DNA of 64,000 nt from Nostoc sp. GT001 (GCF_030382115.1 NZ_JAUDRJ010000003.1:4573088-4637087); one strand, 5' to 3'; counted from the first letter of the stretch, positions 33,993 to 43,557 are shown. Program-made: numbers and translations. Notes: generated from the sequence alone by a model not told the origin.

Positions 33993-35333
33993 TTAAAATT
34001 TCAGGTTATCAGCGCGGCTCATGGGTCGAGTCGGTTGATTTGCTGGCGGCTGGGCAAAGTTGTTATTTGATAGAATTGCGATCGCTCGAGCATATTGGGG
34101 ATCGCTCTTAGTTCCGATTAAATCTGGATTAGAGGCCAATTGACGCTCTTGTGCTTCTGTCAAGTCTAGCTTGATATCTGGGGCAATCCCTTTATGGTTA
34201 ATATCTGTTCCCGCCGGGGTGTAGTAATGAGCTATGGTGACAGCCAAGCCGGAACCATCTGCGAGTTCATGAACTGACTGCACTAGTGCTTTGCCAAAAG
34301 TTTGACCACCTACGACTACCGCCCGCTTATTATCCTTGAGTGCGCCTGTGAGGATTTCGCTAGCACTAGCTGAATTACCATCTACTAAGACCGCCAAAGG
34401 ACGATTTGTCAAAGCAGTGCGATTAGCTTTAGTTTCCTCAGTGCCGCCCACACGGTCTACTGTCTTGACAATTCCGCCGTCATTATACCACATCCGAGCA
34501 ATTTCAATGCTCGCCTGCAACAAACCGCCAGGATTTCCCCGCAAATCTAAGACATAAGAATCAACTTTCTTAGTGTTCAAATCGCGGATGGCTCGTTGCA
34601 TTTGTTCTGCGGCGTGGGCGCTAAATTCTCGCAAACGGATATAGCCAACACGGCGATTTCCTTCTTGCTTGAGAGTATAGCGTACCGTTGGGACTTCAAT
34701 ACTTGCCCTTGTCAGCTTCAAATCAAAGGCATTTTGCCCTGTACGTCCCAATCGTAGCTTGATGGGAGTACCCGCTTTGCCACGGATGAGCTTAGAAGCG
34801 TCATCCACTTTCATTTTGAGAGTGGGTTTGCCATCAATTGCCAAAATTTCATCGCCTGCTTTGATCCCAGCTCTCAGTGCCGGAGAATTTTCTATGGCTT
34901 CGACAACAGTGAGGCGCTGAGTTTTGTCGTTCACTTCCATCCGAATGCCGATACCAGAAACTTCCCCAGATGTTTGGCTAGTTAGAGCTTCAAATTGTTG
35001 GGGGTCCATGAACCGAGTGTAAGGATCTCCCAATTTTTGTAAAGCTTCACGGATGGCAGTGTATGCTTCTTCCTTAGAAGAGTAGTCTTTGCTCAACAAG
35101 CTTTGCCTGGTTGCTTGCCAATCTTGTTGATTAAATTTACCATCAACATATTCATGATTTACCAGTTGCCAAACTTGGTCAACTATCACTTTTGGGCTGT
35201 CTTGTAGGGCTAGAGCAGCACGGACACCACGAGTCCAAGCGGGGCCGAACACGGAGATGGTAGCAGTTGTGGCGATCGCTCCACCAATCAAGGCTACTTG
35301 GAGCGGTGAGTAACTTTTCGCAGATTGGTTCAT
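33993..35333 (-). CDS. Carboxyl-terminal processing protease (S41)
   Basis: Ctp proteases cut C-terminal tails of exported proteins, CtpA being the maturase of photosystem II D1. The 446-residue protein has an N-terminal signal/anchor (about 10-30), a PDZ domain (about 120-205) and the S41 catalytic part. That part has GNSASASE (nucleophile Ser around 321-325) and GGQTFGKALVQ with the catalytic Lys348. The YVLDLRGNPGGLL and YYTPAGTDINHKGIAPD blocks are also conserved. Cyanobacteria have several paralogues (CtpA, B, C) and I cannot decide which this is. It should act in the periplasm or thylakoid lumen. Confidence 0.92.
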   Translation of the reverse strand: MNQSAKSYSPLQVALIGGAIATTATISVFGPAWTRGVRAALALQDSPKVIVDQVWQLVNHEYVDGKFNQQDWQATRQSLLSKDYSSKEEAYTAIREALQKLGDPYTRFMDPQQFEALTSQTSGEVSGIGIRMEVNDKTQRLTVVEAIENSPALRAGIKAGDEILAIDGKPTLKMKVDDASKLIRGKAGTPIKLRLGRTGQNAFDLKLTRASIEVPTVRYTLKQEGNRRVGYIRLREFSAHAAEQMQRAIRDLNTKKVDSYVLDLRGNPGGLLQASIEIARMWYNDGGIVKTVDRVGGTEETKANRTALTNRPLAVLVDGNSASASEILTGALKDNKRAVVVGGQTFGKALVQSVHELADGSGLAVTIAHYYTPAGTDINHKGIAPDIKLDLTEAQERQLASNPDLIGTKSDPQYARAIAILSNNNFAQPPANQPTRPMSRADNLKF

Positions 35334-35645
35334 GTATACTTAGCTGGAATAATTGTGTTGTTGACAGTTTAGCAATCAGGCTTTCCAGAAATTTTTAAGT
35401 TTTTATACCCCAGAATCAACAATCTTCCTTCATCATTTTTATCCTTAAATGATGCCAAAAATGCCGCATTAGTTATTAACAACGATTTCTCAGTTTGTTA
35501 GTCTTCTCCGGAAGGCTATACTGAGCATGTGACACTTTAATTAGCGTCATGTTTGCATTCTAGATTACTTTTATAAGATAGCACTTTGCTCACTGAATTG
35601 CAGTACTGTTAGACAGTAATAAAATCAGTTTTTCTTACTTAAGTC
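35334..35645. other. Divergent intergenic region
   Basis: This lies between the diverging ctp and ydcF-like genes, so it should hold both promoters. It is AT-rich. CTTCTCCGGAAGG is a small palindrome. I see no known operator. Confidence 0.4.
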
Positions 35646-36335
35646 ATGAAACGCAAATTTACCATCAAATCATTAATTTCTATTAAAAAAAAATCTGCTA
35701 ATCTGTGGCAATTGTTACAAAAACTCAGTGGTGGATTGTATGTTGTCCTGGGTGTTTGGCTGATTTTCACTACTATAACCTTAGTTTTTGCTTCTTCGCA
35801 GCCGATAGATGCCTTCTTTGTGCTAGGTGGCAGTATTCGTCGAGAAACTTATGTTGCCCAACTAGCAAAACAATACCCACAAACCCCAATTTTAATTTCT
35901 CATGGTTCCCCAGATCCCTGTATACGGTTAATTTTTGAGGCGGAATTAGCAGAGTTACAAAACGTTTGGTTAGAAAACTGCGCGAATTCTACCTTTGAAA
36001 ATTTTTATTATGGTATTCCAATTCTGCGCCGTTGGGGAGTGCATAAAGTCATGTTGATTACCTCGCCCAGTCATTTACCCAGAGCTAAATGGATGGCACA
36101 GATTCTTTTGGGCGCTCATGGTATTTGGGTAGAGCCAGAAATTGTTCAAGAATTGGGTGTTCCTGGTAATCGGGAATCTTGGACTAAAACTGGATTAGAT
36201 ATAACGCGCAGCTTATTGTGGGCGATTTTAAGTCAAATTATTCAACCGCAATGCTCAAATGTCACAAAACTTACTGATGTAGATATGCAAGCTTGGGAGC
36301 ATCGAGGTTTTCATTGTGAACACCAAGGGGGTTGA
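35646..36335 (+). CDS. YdcF/DUF218 family membrane-anchored protein
   Basis: The 229-residue protein has one N-terminal membrane helix (about 28-52, LYVVLGVWLIFTTITLVF). A DUF218 Rossmann-like domain follows, with IDAFFVLGGSIRRETYVA, NSTFENFYYGIPILRRWG and LITSPSHLPRAKWMAQ. Relatives such as SanA and YdcF are linked to the cell envelope, but their chemistry is not settled. The domain would be outside the membrane. The last residues (HQGG) run up to the toxin remnant on the other strand, nine bases away. Confidence 0.82.
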   Translation: MKRKFTIKSLISIKKKSANLWQLLQKLSGGLYVVLGVWLIFTTITLVFASSQPIDAFFVLGGSIRRETYVAQLAKQYPQTPILISHGSPDPCIRLIFEAELAELQNVWLENCANSTFENFYYGIPILRRWGVHKVMLITSPSHLPRAKWMAQILLGAHGIWVEPEIVQELGVPGNRESWTKTGLDITRSLLWAILSQIIQPQCSNVTKLTDVDMQAWEHRGFHCEHQGG

Positions 36336-36344
36336 GGAGATAAC

Positions 36345-36653
36345 TTACTCGTAATGCGTCCACATACGAATTATTTTGGCTACTTGCTCGGATTCGATGA
36401 CCTGATATACCAACCGATGCTGTATATTTATCCTCCGAGAATAAGCACCTAATAAGTCACCAACCAGCTTTTCATAAGGTGGAGGATTTTCAAAAGGATT
36501 TTCTTTAAGGACTGCGAGTAATTCTTCGGCCTTTTCCTTTAAGTTACTAGAAGCTAATTTCTTCGCGTCTTTTTGCGCTTATCTTGTGTAAATCAACCTC
36601 CAACTCGCGGCTTCGGGGTTTGCAAGTGGCTCCTCAGAAGCTTGCTGACTCAC
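36345..36653 (-). pseudogene. YoeB/Txe-type toxin interrupted by a nonsense codon
   Basis: The toxin frame starts at GTG 36653 and overlaps the antitoxin stop (GTGA). It encodes a 102-residue YoeB-type mRNA interferase: SWRLIYTR, then AQKDAKKLASSNLKEKAEEL, ENPPPYEKLVGDLLGAYSRR and RMWTHYE at the end. Codon 25 (36581-36579) is TAA where Gln or Lys is expected. The toxin would then be a 24-residue stub, with no in-frame start before the domain. All the known catalytic and C-terminal residues remain, so the mutation is recent, or a sequencing error, or the gene is read through. Confidence 0.85.
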
Positions 36654-36895
36654 CAATCCAACTCCTCATCACATTCTTGGATCGGGGTTGCTAGTCCTTC
36701 TTTTATAGATTCTCGCATTCCAGGGACAGATAATAGGTAAAGAGTCTCTTGAATTGCAGACCAATCTTTTTCTGCAAGCAGAATCGCATTACCGCGATCG
36801 CCTCGAATGATCACAGGTTTCCCCTGCTCTGCAACTTGGTCGATGATCTCTTGCAAATTCTTTTGAGCGTCGTTGACGGGAAGCGAAGACATCAT
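36650..36895 (-). CDS. Phd/YefM-family antitoxin
   Basis: The 81-residue antitoxin has the Phd/YefM DNA-binding fold (SLPVNDAQKNLQEIIDQVAE, VIIRGDRGNAILLAEKDW) and an acidic C-terminal tail (ECDEELDW) of the kind that neutralises a YoeB toxin. It would also repress its own promoter. Here it remains intact while the toxin gene that follows is broken, so it may now act alone or protect against toxins of the same family encoded elsewhere. Confidence 0.92.
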   Translation of the reverse strand: MMSSLPVNDAQKNLQEIIDQVAEQGKPVIIRGDRGNAILLAEKDWSAIQETLYLLSVPGMRESIKEGLATPIQECDEELDW

Positions 36896-37142
36896 AACTT
36901 TTTTAACTCACGATAATTTTAATTTAGTAGAAAAGTTGAGAAATTTACCACGTTATCAACGACGAAGAAGAGGAACTAAAAAGTATTTTGCAATTTAGAA
37001 GCACGAAGTTGCGATCGCTTTAAAAATTAAGCAGTATATTTGCATAAAATAATCGCTATTGGGCAAAGGTGAAGAAAATCTTACTCTCCACCTCTGGGCT
37101 TGTTGCTAAACATCGCTTCTGCTGATTGCATCCAAGGGAAAA

Positions 37143-38345
37143 TTAATGCAAAAGTTCCCAATCTTGCAGCATAAAAATAGCATCTCTATACAAAGACAAA
37201 TCCGCCTGGTTAACTTCTATTCCCTCTCCGATTCCTTGTAGAAGGGTAATTGTCAATTTTCCTCCCAAATGTTCGCGGAATTCTGTAAGCCCCCTAAACA
37301 GACAATGCGGATGGTCTAGTTGATCTAATTGCTCTGTTAATGCCGATACGTACAAAGTAAAGCCTAATTTTTTGAGTGTAGTTAGAACCCTTTGCCACTC
37401 TGATTGCAAGAGTTGCCCTGTTAAATATGAATAGGTTGTATCTAAAGCGATGCCGATCGCAACAGCTTCACCGTGACGTAGGCTGTAATTAGTTAAATGC
37501 TCTAGTTTGTGAGCAGCCCAATGTCCAAAATCCAAAGGACGCGATGAACCCATTTCAAAGGGATCGCCGCTACCAGCAATATGCTCTAAGTGCAACTGAG
37601 AGCAACGATAGATTAACCTTTCCATTATGTCCATGTCTCGATTAGCCAATTTATCGGCATTAGTCATAATGAAATCGAAGAAATCTGCATCTTTAATCAG
37701 CGCTACTTTTACCGCTTCTGCAATACCCGATCGCCAATCTCGATCGTCGAGGCTAGTAAGAAAATCAAAGTCATTCAAGACAGCATAAGGTGGCATGAAT
37801 GTACCCAAAAAGTTTTTCTTACCAAAGGCATTGATTCCGTTTTTGACTCCTACACCCGAATCATTTTGCCCTAATACTGTTGTTGGTACTCGTAAGAGCC
37901 GAATTCCTCGGTGAGCCGTTGTTGCTGCGTATCCTGCCATGTCTAGGACGGCTCCACCTCCAATTGCTAAAACGTAGGAGTGACGGCACAATCCAGCTGC
38001 ATTGATCCGCTGATGAATTTGCTCTATAAATCTAGAATCGTTCTTGACTGCTTCTCCACCTGGAACTACTATCGGTTCACCACTCAGTGTTAATATATCT
38101 TCATAACATTGGGCATAAGCTGATAATTTTTTTAATAGCCCATCTTGATATTGTAAAAATCCTGCATCTACCACCGCTAGTACTTGTTTTGGGGTTGTCT
38201 CCCCATCTGCGGCGATCGCTTGTGCAAGTAAAGGATTATCTAACTGAAACAGACCTCTAGTGAAGTGAACATCATAATTGAAGGTAACACGGACACATTG
38301 GTTAATTGGTTGTAGATTAAGAGCGCTTTTTTGTTGAATAGCCAT
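37143..38345 (-). CDS. eboD: EboD, 3-dehydroquinate-synthase-like
   Basis: The 400-residue protein belongs to the sugar-phosphate cyclase / dehydroquinate synthase superfamily. NAD-binding and metal motifs are visible: GGGAVLDMAGYAATTAHRGI, RVPTTVLGQNDSGVGVKNGI, the metal-binding E of IAEAVKVALIKD, and DFGHWAAHKLE and LRHGEAVAIGI with the His ligands. EboD belongs to the ebo cluster, which is needed to move the scytonemin precursor out of the cytoplasm in Nostoc. The true substrate is unknown. It is divergent from eboA, unlike the eboABCDEF order seen in many bacteria. Confidence 0.88.
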   Translation of the reverse strand: MAIQQKSALNLQPINQCVRVTFNYDVHFTRGLFQLDNPLLAQAIAADGETTPKQVLAVVDAGFLQYQDGLLKKLSAYAQCYEDILTLSGEPIVVPGGEAVKNDSRFIEQIHQRINAAGLCRHSYVLAIGGGAVLDMAGYAATTAHRGIRLLRVPTTVLGQNDSGVGVKNGINAFGKKNFLGTFMPPYAVLNDFDFLTSLDDRDWRSGIAEAVKVALIKDADFFDFIMTNADKLANRDMDIMERLIYRCSQLHLEHIAGSGDPFEMGSSRPLDFGHWAAHKLEHLTNYSLRHGEAVAIGIALDTTYSYLTGQLLQSEWQRVLTTLKKLGFTLYVSALTEQLDQLDHPHCLFRGLTEFREHLGGKLTITLLQGIGEGIEVNQADLSLYRDAIFMLQDWELLH

Positions 38346-38820
38346 TTGAATATTATTACTTTCTAAGTACCTGTAAATATATACAATATTGCAATTAAAG
38401 TTAACAGCAGTATAGACAAAACGAATCCATTATTTAATTTAATTTTGAAATGAATTACTAGGTAAATCTATTCAATAAACTAATCATACTTTTGAAGTGT
38501 CTTTGCCTAACAGATAAAGTTCAAATTAACATGAATTTACAATTTATATTAATGTCTGTGTTTGATATCTGAGGTTAGTAATAGAGATCATTATTACATA
38601 AAATTCTAATTTTTTTCCGTAAGATAATTTTATGATTTATCTAATCAAAATGGTATCTTTACAGTATCTTATTTAAAATCATGAGATTTTTATAGATTCA
38701 ATGAAGTTACGATCCCAGTAAGATATTATCTCACTGCTTCAAACCCAAAATATCAAGTTTAATGCTATATTTTATACTTGGTTGTCACAAAGAAGTTGGG
38801 CAACTTATCCTGAATTTATC
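38346..38820. other. Divergent promoter region eboD / eboA
   Basis: The 475 bases are AT-rich and hold no gene. They must carry promoters for both directions. I see no palindrome long enough to name as an operator. Confidence 0.45.
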
Positions 38821-39699
38821 ATGAGTAAAGTAAACAAATTACTGCATCACTGGCTGTTAAAGTCTGTTTCAGAGAAAGCTTTTACTTGGTTGGAACAGAA
38901 GCAGGCACAGATTGCTAGCGGCGCTGCTGAACGAGTGTTTTTTACGGCTTTTAGTGCTGTGCCGCGTTATCTAGGTAAACAGGATTTGCAGCTAACATTT
39001 CAAGACTTGGAAGCAGCAGAGGATCTGATTCCCGGCTGGTATCCTGGTAATTGGAGTGTAGATCAAGCAGGTCGGACACTCTTGCTTTTAGCTTTGCCCC
39101 ACGATGATGCTGAGGGCTATGTGCGATCGCTCGATCGAGTCTTCTCCACTGCCGATATGGGGGAGTTAGTTGCCCTTTATCAAAGTTTGCCGCTTTTACC
39201 ACATCCAGAGTTACATCGCCACCGTACTGCTGAGGGAATCCGCAGCAATATGAGTAATGTATTCCAAGCTATAGCACTACGTAACCCTTATCCAGCAAAT
39301 TACTTAGATAATGCTGCTTGGAATCAGATGGTGCTGAAGGCTGTGTTTGTCGGCAGTCCGTTGCATCTAATTTGGGGTTTAGATCGGCGTGCTAACCCAG
39401 AATTGGCGAGGATGTTGGCAGACTATGCCCATGAACGTTGGGCAGCTAAACGCTCAGTTACGCCAGAACTTTGGCGACCTGTAGGGCGGTTTGCGGATAG
39501 CGCCATCATCACAGATTTGGAAAAAGTATTGGCTAATGGGGATATACACGATCAAGAAGCAGCAGCCTTAGCTTGTGCTGAGTCTCCTTTACCCCAAGCG
39601 CAAGCATTACTTTCTCATTACCCAGATTTACAGTCATCCATTCAACAAGGTAATCTGACTTGGAGCAGTTTTAGCCGCGATTCCTGCGGTGGTCACTGA
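38821..39699 (+). CDS. eboA: EboA
   Basis: EboA is a cyanobacterial ebo-cluster protein without known chemistry. I place the start at 38821 (292 residues, MSKVNKLLHHWL); an upstream ATG at 38782 adds 13 residues that look non-coding. The body is helix-rich (LTFQDLEAAEDLIPGWYPGN, RTAEGIRSNMSNVFQAIALR). It has no signal peptide. The C-terminal residues SRDSCGGH run into a Nostoc repeat (CACTGAGCTTTGTCGAAGTG), so the end of the protein has been reshaped by the repeat. It is first of the eboA-B-C-E-F run. Confidence 0.85.
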   Translation: MSKVNKLLHHWLLKSVSEKAFTWLEQKQAQIASGAAERVFFTAFSAVPRYLGKQDLQLTFQDLEAAEDLIPGWYPGNWSVDQAGRTLLLLALPHDDAEGYVRSLDRVFSTADMGELVALYQSLPLLPHPELHRHRTAEGIRSNMSNVFQAIALRNPYPANYLDNAAWNQMVLKAVFVGSPLHLIWGLDRRANPELARMLADYAHERWAAKRSVTPELWRPVGRFADSAIITDLEKVLANGDIHDQEAAALACAESPLPQAQALLSHYPDLQSSIQQGNLTWSSFSRDSCGGH

Positions 39700-39830
39700 G
39701 CTTTGTCGAAGTGCGAGCTATGCTAACGCTTGTCAGTTCACAAATGAAGAAGGGAATAGGTTACAGATTATTCCCTATTCCCTGTCACCTGTCACCTTTC
39801 CCCTAATCCCAATGCCCAACCATTAAAACC

Positions 39831-40766
39831 ATGATGTTTATCGATCCTCACATTCACATGTGTTCCCGTACTACTTACGATTACTTAGTAATGCGGGAAT
39901 ATGGAATTGTCGCCGTTATTGAACCAGCCTTTTGGTTAGGACAACCCCGAACGAATGCTGGCTCCTTTAAAGACTATTTCAGTAGTCTTGTGGGTTGGGA
40001 ACGGTTTCGTGCTAGTCAGTTTGGCATCCAACACTACTGCACAATCGGCCTAAATCCCAAAGAAGCTAACAATGAAGCGCTAGCAGCTGAAGTTATGGAA
40101 CTGCTACCACTTTATGCCTGTAAAGAAGGTGTTGTTGCCATTGGTGAAATTGGCTATGACGATATGACAGAAGCAGAAGATAAGTACTTTTGTCAACAGT
40201 TGGCATTAGCTAAAGAACTCGATATGTTAGTACTAATTCATACTCCTCACCGCAATAAAAAGGAAGGTGCTAGTAAGAGTATGGATCGCTGTATTGAATA
40301 TGGTTTAGATCCTTCACAAGTAGTTATCGATCACAATAACGAAGAAACCGTTGAAGAAGTATTAGGACGAGGTTTTTGGGCAGCTTTCACGATTTACCCA
40401 CAGACGAAGATGGGTAACGCCAGGATGGTAGAAGTTGTCCGTAAGTATGGATGCGATAGCGTAGCGGGACGTGATAACGTTCGTCGCATCATTGTAGATA
40501 GTAGTGCTGATTGGGGTATCAGCGATCCTTTGGCAGTCCCGAAAACGGCTCAGTTGATGTTAGATCGGGGCATTCCTGAAGAACATGTACGAGCAGTTTG
40601 TTATGAAAATGCCCTTGCTGCTTACAGTCAAACTGGGCAGATGAAAGCTTCAGACTGGCTCAATCCCCAATCTGTTGATCAGCGTCAGTTGTTCAGTGGT
40701 AATTCTGTGCTACGGGGACAAGAACCAGGAATCAAATCAGTTTCAGATTTTGTGTTGATTGAGTAG
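39831..40766 (+). CDS. eboB: EboB, TatD-like metal hydrolase
   Basis: The 311-residue protein has the TIM-barrel metal-dependent hydrolase fold of the TatD group. Metal ligands are seen in MFIDPHIHM (HxH), GEIGYDD, LIHTPHRNKK, VIDHNNEET and IIVDSSADWG. It is an ebo-cluster enzyme of unknown substrate. Between YGCD and RIIVDSSADWG there are nine extra residues (SVAGRDNVR, 210-218) encoded by a Nostoc-type repeat, in frame. The insert precedes the strand carrying a metal-binding Asp, so activity may be affected. It follows eboA by 131 bases. Confidence 0.88.
   Translation: MMFIDPHIHMCSRTTYDYLVMREYGIVAVIEPAFWLGQPRTNAGSFKDYFSSLVGWERFRASQFGIQHYCTIGLNPKEANNEALAAEVMELLPLYACKEGVVAIGEIGYDDMTEAEDKYFCQQLALAKELDMLVLIHTPHRNKKEGASKSMDRCIEYGLDPSQVVIDHNNEETVEEVLGRGFWAAFTIYPQTKMGNARMVEVVRKYGCDSVAGRDNVRRIIVDSSADWGISDPLAVPKTAQLMLDRGIPEEHVRAVCYENALAAYSQTGQMKASDWLNPQSVDQRQLFSGNSVLRGQEPGIKSVSDFVLIE
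40458..40484. repeat. In-frame 27-bp repeat insert in eboB
   Basis: The bases AGCGTAGCGGGACGTGATAA and the seven following resemble Nostoc repeat modules (GCGATAGCGTAGCGGG). They add exactly nine codons to eboB. Confidence 0.5.
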
Positions 40767-40918
40767 AAAATTATAAGGGGGCATTGGGAATTGGGGATTG
40801 GGCATTGCAAGATAGATTTTCATCTTTGCGTTGTCAATGTAACTCATGGAGTCTCTCGGTTATTCATCTGTAATATGCGGGTTTGTTTTGAGAAATTAAT
40901 AGGCACGGAGGCAGATAA

Positions 40919-41851
40919 GTGAATGTTGCAAGCTTAAACTTTCAAAGCTGGCGGGGTTATCTGGAATTGATGCGTCCTGCTAATATTGTTACTGCTTGGG
41001 CGGATATTCTTCTAGGTTTTGCTGCTTCTGGTTCTGGGATTATTTTTGTTCAATTAATGAATGGAGAAGCAAGTTTTTCCATACTAATTCCATTAGCTTG
41101 GTTGTTATTGGCTACCACTGGCTTATATGGCGGCGGTATAGTTTTTAATGATGTTTTCGATGCAGACTTAGATGCAAAAGAGCGACCAAATAGAGCAATT
41201 CCTAGTGGACGCGTATCTCGTCAAAATGCTACTTTATTGGGGAGTACACTATTTGCCATCGGGATTATAGCTGCTTTTCAAGTATCCTGGTTGAGTACTG
41301 CGATCGCTATATTTATTGCTCTTTCATCCCTTTTATATGATTCACTTGCCAAACATCATCCTTTTTTTGGTCCTTTAAATATGGGTTTGTGTCGTGGCAG
41401 TAACTTATTATTAGGTGTAAGTGCAGTACCTGCAATAGTTTGGGAACGTTGGTATTTAGCGCTAATTCCTGTTCTTTACATTGCTGCGATCACCGCAATT
41501 AGTCAGGGTGAAGTTCATGGAGGTAAGAAGATTACAGGAGTACTCGCATTACTGCTAATTGCAATAGTTTTGACGGCAGTTTTAGCTTTAGGATTATTAG
41601 AAGGGTACACTGCGATCGCAGCACTACCGTTTGCTATTTTATTAGCTATCAGAATCTTACCTAACTTTATCAAAGCTGCGCGGGAACCGATAGCCGAAAA
41701 CATCCGCAATGCCGTGAAAATAGGCGTTTTATCTCTAATAGTTTTAGATGCAACCGTTGCATCTGGTTTTGCTGGGTTGTATTACGGTTTATTAGTTCTA
41801 ATCTTGCTACCAATTTCAATGAAGTTAGCAAAAGTATTTGCTGTTACTTGA
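40919..41851 (+). CDS. eboC: EboC, UbiA-type prenyltransferase-like membrane protein
   Basis: The start is a GTG at 40919 with GGAGG eight bases before it. The 310-residue protein has eight to nine predicted membrane helices and the UbiA family metal-binding motifs NDVFDADLDAKERPNR (first Asp-rich site) and LYDSLAKHH in the second region. UbiA enzymes attach prenyl chains to aromatic acceptors. Within the ebo cluster its substrate is unknown. It is followed by a structured repeat element that separates it from eboE. Confidence 0.9.
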   Translation: MNVASLNFQSWRGYLELMRPANIVTAWADILLGFAASGSGIIFVQLMNGEASFSILIPLAWLLLATTGLYGGGIVFNDVFDADLDAKERPNRAIPSGRVSRQNATLLGSTLFAIGIIAAFQVSWLSTAIAIFIALSSLLYDSLAKHHPFFGPLNMGLCRGSNLLLGVSAVPAIVWERWYLALIPVLYIAAITAISQGEVHGGKKITGVLALLLIAIVLTAVLALGLLEGYTAIAALPFAILLAIRILPNFIKAAREPIAENIRNAVKIGVLSLIVLDATVASGFAGLYYGLLVLILLPISMKLAKVFAVT

Positions 41852-41909
41852 AGTTTAATGTACACACCCAGTAATACCATTAATCGGCTGTAGGGGCGTA
41901 TAAATGTGC

Positions 41910-42114
41910 ATTGGTGTCAACTTAACGCGAAACCTCACGTCCGCCAGGGATTGTAAATCCCTGTCTCATAGCTAAAGTCCTCTGAAGAGGACTAAAGAGC
42001 GCGAAAATTTTTAGTCTACTTGAGTAGACTTGAGCAATTAGTCTCTTATTATATTCCCTGGCGGGTGAACAACACCTAATCAGTACGCTATTTTTGGCTT
42101 AAGTTGACACCAAT
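41910..42114. mobile_element. Structured element with 16-bp terminal inverted repeats
   Basis: Perfect 16-bp terminal inverted repeats (ATTGGTGTCAACTTAA at 41910-41925 and its complement at 42099-42114) enclose about 205 bases. Inside are an inner inverted pair CCGCCAGGG / CCCTGGCGG and three small hairpins: AGGGATTGTAAATCCCT, AGTCCTCTGAAGAGGACT and AGTCTACTTGAGTAGACT. It encodes no protein. No certain target duplication is seen. It looks like a MITE or a mobile structured repeat. Confidence 0.75.
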
Positions 42115-42214
42115 GATAAATCTGCGACCTTATCCATGAATATATGGCAAGTATTTTGTGAAATAGTTTAAGTCAAAGAAAACAGATTACATATACAAGG
42201 GATAAAGCGAGAAA

Positions 42215-43447
42215 ATGAAAATTACAAAAAACAATAATTTTCACTTAACTTATTGCAGCAATATTCATCCTGGTGAAAGTTGGCTAGAGGTTTTCGCCAA
42301 TTTAGAAAACTATATTCCCGAACTCAAGTCACGTTTATCACCTACAGAACCTTTTGGTATTGGCTTAAGGTTATCAGATGTAGCTGCAAAACAACTTTTA
42401 GAAAGTAATAATTTAGCTCAATTTCAAGCTTGGCTGACTCAACAAGATTTATATGTTTTCACCTTAAACGGATTCCCGTATGGCGGATTTCATCGACAGG
42501 TGGTAAAAGATCAAGTTTATGCACCAGATTGGTCTACACAAGAACGGGTTAATTATACATTAAACTTGGCACATATTTTAGCTAGTCTATTACCCCAAGG
42601 ACTTGATGGTGGAATTTCTACACTACCATTATCCTATAAGCCTTGGTGGGTAAAAGACCAAACAACTTTTGAAACGGTTCTGAAAAAGAGTTGTTTGAAC
42701 ATAGCATCAGTTGTTGCAGAAATGATTCGCATCCACGAAACAACAGGTAAGATACTACATCTTGATTTAGAACCTGAGCCTGATGGATTAATTGAAAATA
42801 CCTCAGAAGTAATTGATTTTTATCAAAATTGCTTATTGCCCATTGGCGGTAATTATTTATCAGAAAACTTAAATATTGAGCAACATTTAGCAGAAACTAA
42901 ATTACTAGAACACGTTCGGGTTTGCTATGACACATGCCATTTTTCAGTTGAATATGAGGAACCGGAATCTGTATTTGCACGTTTGCAATCGGCAGGAATT
43001 AAGATTGGCAAAATTCAAATCAGTGCAGCAATTCAAGTAAAAATACCTGCTGATGTTGAAAAGCGTAGCTTAATAGTTGAACGCTTACGCCCCTTTGCAG
43101 AATCTACTTATCTTCACCAAGTAATAGAACGTCGCACTGATGGTACACTCCATCACTATCCTGACTTAATAGCTGCATTACCACATTTAGAACAATCTCT
43201 AGCTGAAGAATGGCGCACTCATTTTCACGTCCCAATTTTTATTCATGATTATCAAATTTTGCAGTCTACGCAAGATGATATTGCGACTGTTTTAAACTTA
43301 CTTCAGACAAATAATGCTTGCTCACATTTAGAAATAGAAACTTATACTTGGGATGTATTGCCATTAGAAATGAAGATAGATTTAGCGACTTCTATTCAGC
43401 GTGAGTATGAGTGGGTATTAAAAGAATTCGTAATTCGTAATTCGTAA
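42215..43447 (+). CDS. eboE: EboE, xylose-isomerase-like TIM-barrel protein
   Basis: The 410-residue protein resembles sugar-phosphate isomerase / endonuclease IV-type TIM barrels. It has HLTYCSNIHPGESW at the start, LHLDLEPEPDG (metal-binding Glu), VCYDTCHFSVEYEEP (Asp and His ligands) and IFIHDYQILQ later. It is an ebo metabolite-traffic cluster member of unproven chemistry. Its last residues EFVIRNS are encoded by the first units of a GTAATTC heptamer repeat that carries the stop codon, so the C-terminus has been set by the repeat. eboF follows after 110 bases. Confidence 0.88.
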   Translation: MKITKNNNFHLTYCSNIHPGESWLEVFANLENYIPELKSRLSPTEPFGIGLRLSDVAAKQLLESNNLAQFQAWLTQQDLYVFTLNGFPYGGFHRQVVKDQVYAPDWSTQERVNYTLNLAHILASLLPQGLDGGISTLPLSYKPWWVKDQTTFETVLKKSCLNIASVVAEMIRIHETTGKILHLDLEPEPDGLIENTSEVIDFYQNCLLPIGGNYLSENLNIEQHLAETKLLEHVRVCYDTCHFSVEYEEPESVFARLQSAGIKIGKIQISAAIQVKIPADVEKRSLIVERLRPFAESTYLHQVIERRTDGTLHHYPDLIAALPHLEQSLAEEWRTHFHVPIFIHDYQILQSTQDDIATVLNLLQTNNACSHLEIETYTWDVLPLEMKIDLATSIQREYEWVLKEFVIRNS

Positions 43448-43457
43448 TTCGTAATTA
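43430..43457. repeat. GTAATTC heptamer repeat at the eboE stop codon
   Basis: Four near-perfect copies of the heptamer GTAATTC span the last codons of eboE and the bases just after. The same heptamer, inverted, appears at 14745-14808. Confidence 0.8.
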
Positions 43458-43557
43458 ATTAAGATTGGAACTAGATTTTTGAGTTTAAATCTGTAGAGAT
43501 GCATTATGATGCATTTCTAGTTATTTTTTCAAATTGGTATAAGAGAGGATTAAGTCT

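Noticed and set aside
43430..43457. Possible CRISPR-like array of heptamers
   Set aside because: The units are seven bases without spacers. This is the common Nostoc short tandem repeat, and no cas genes are in the window.
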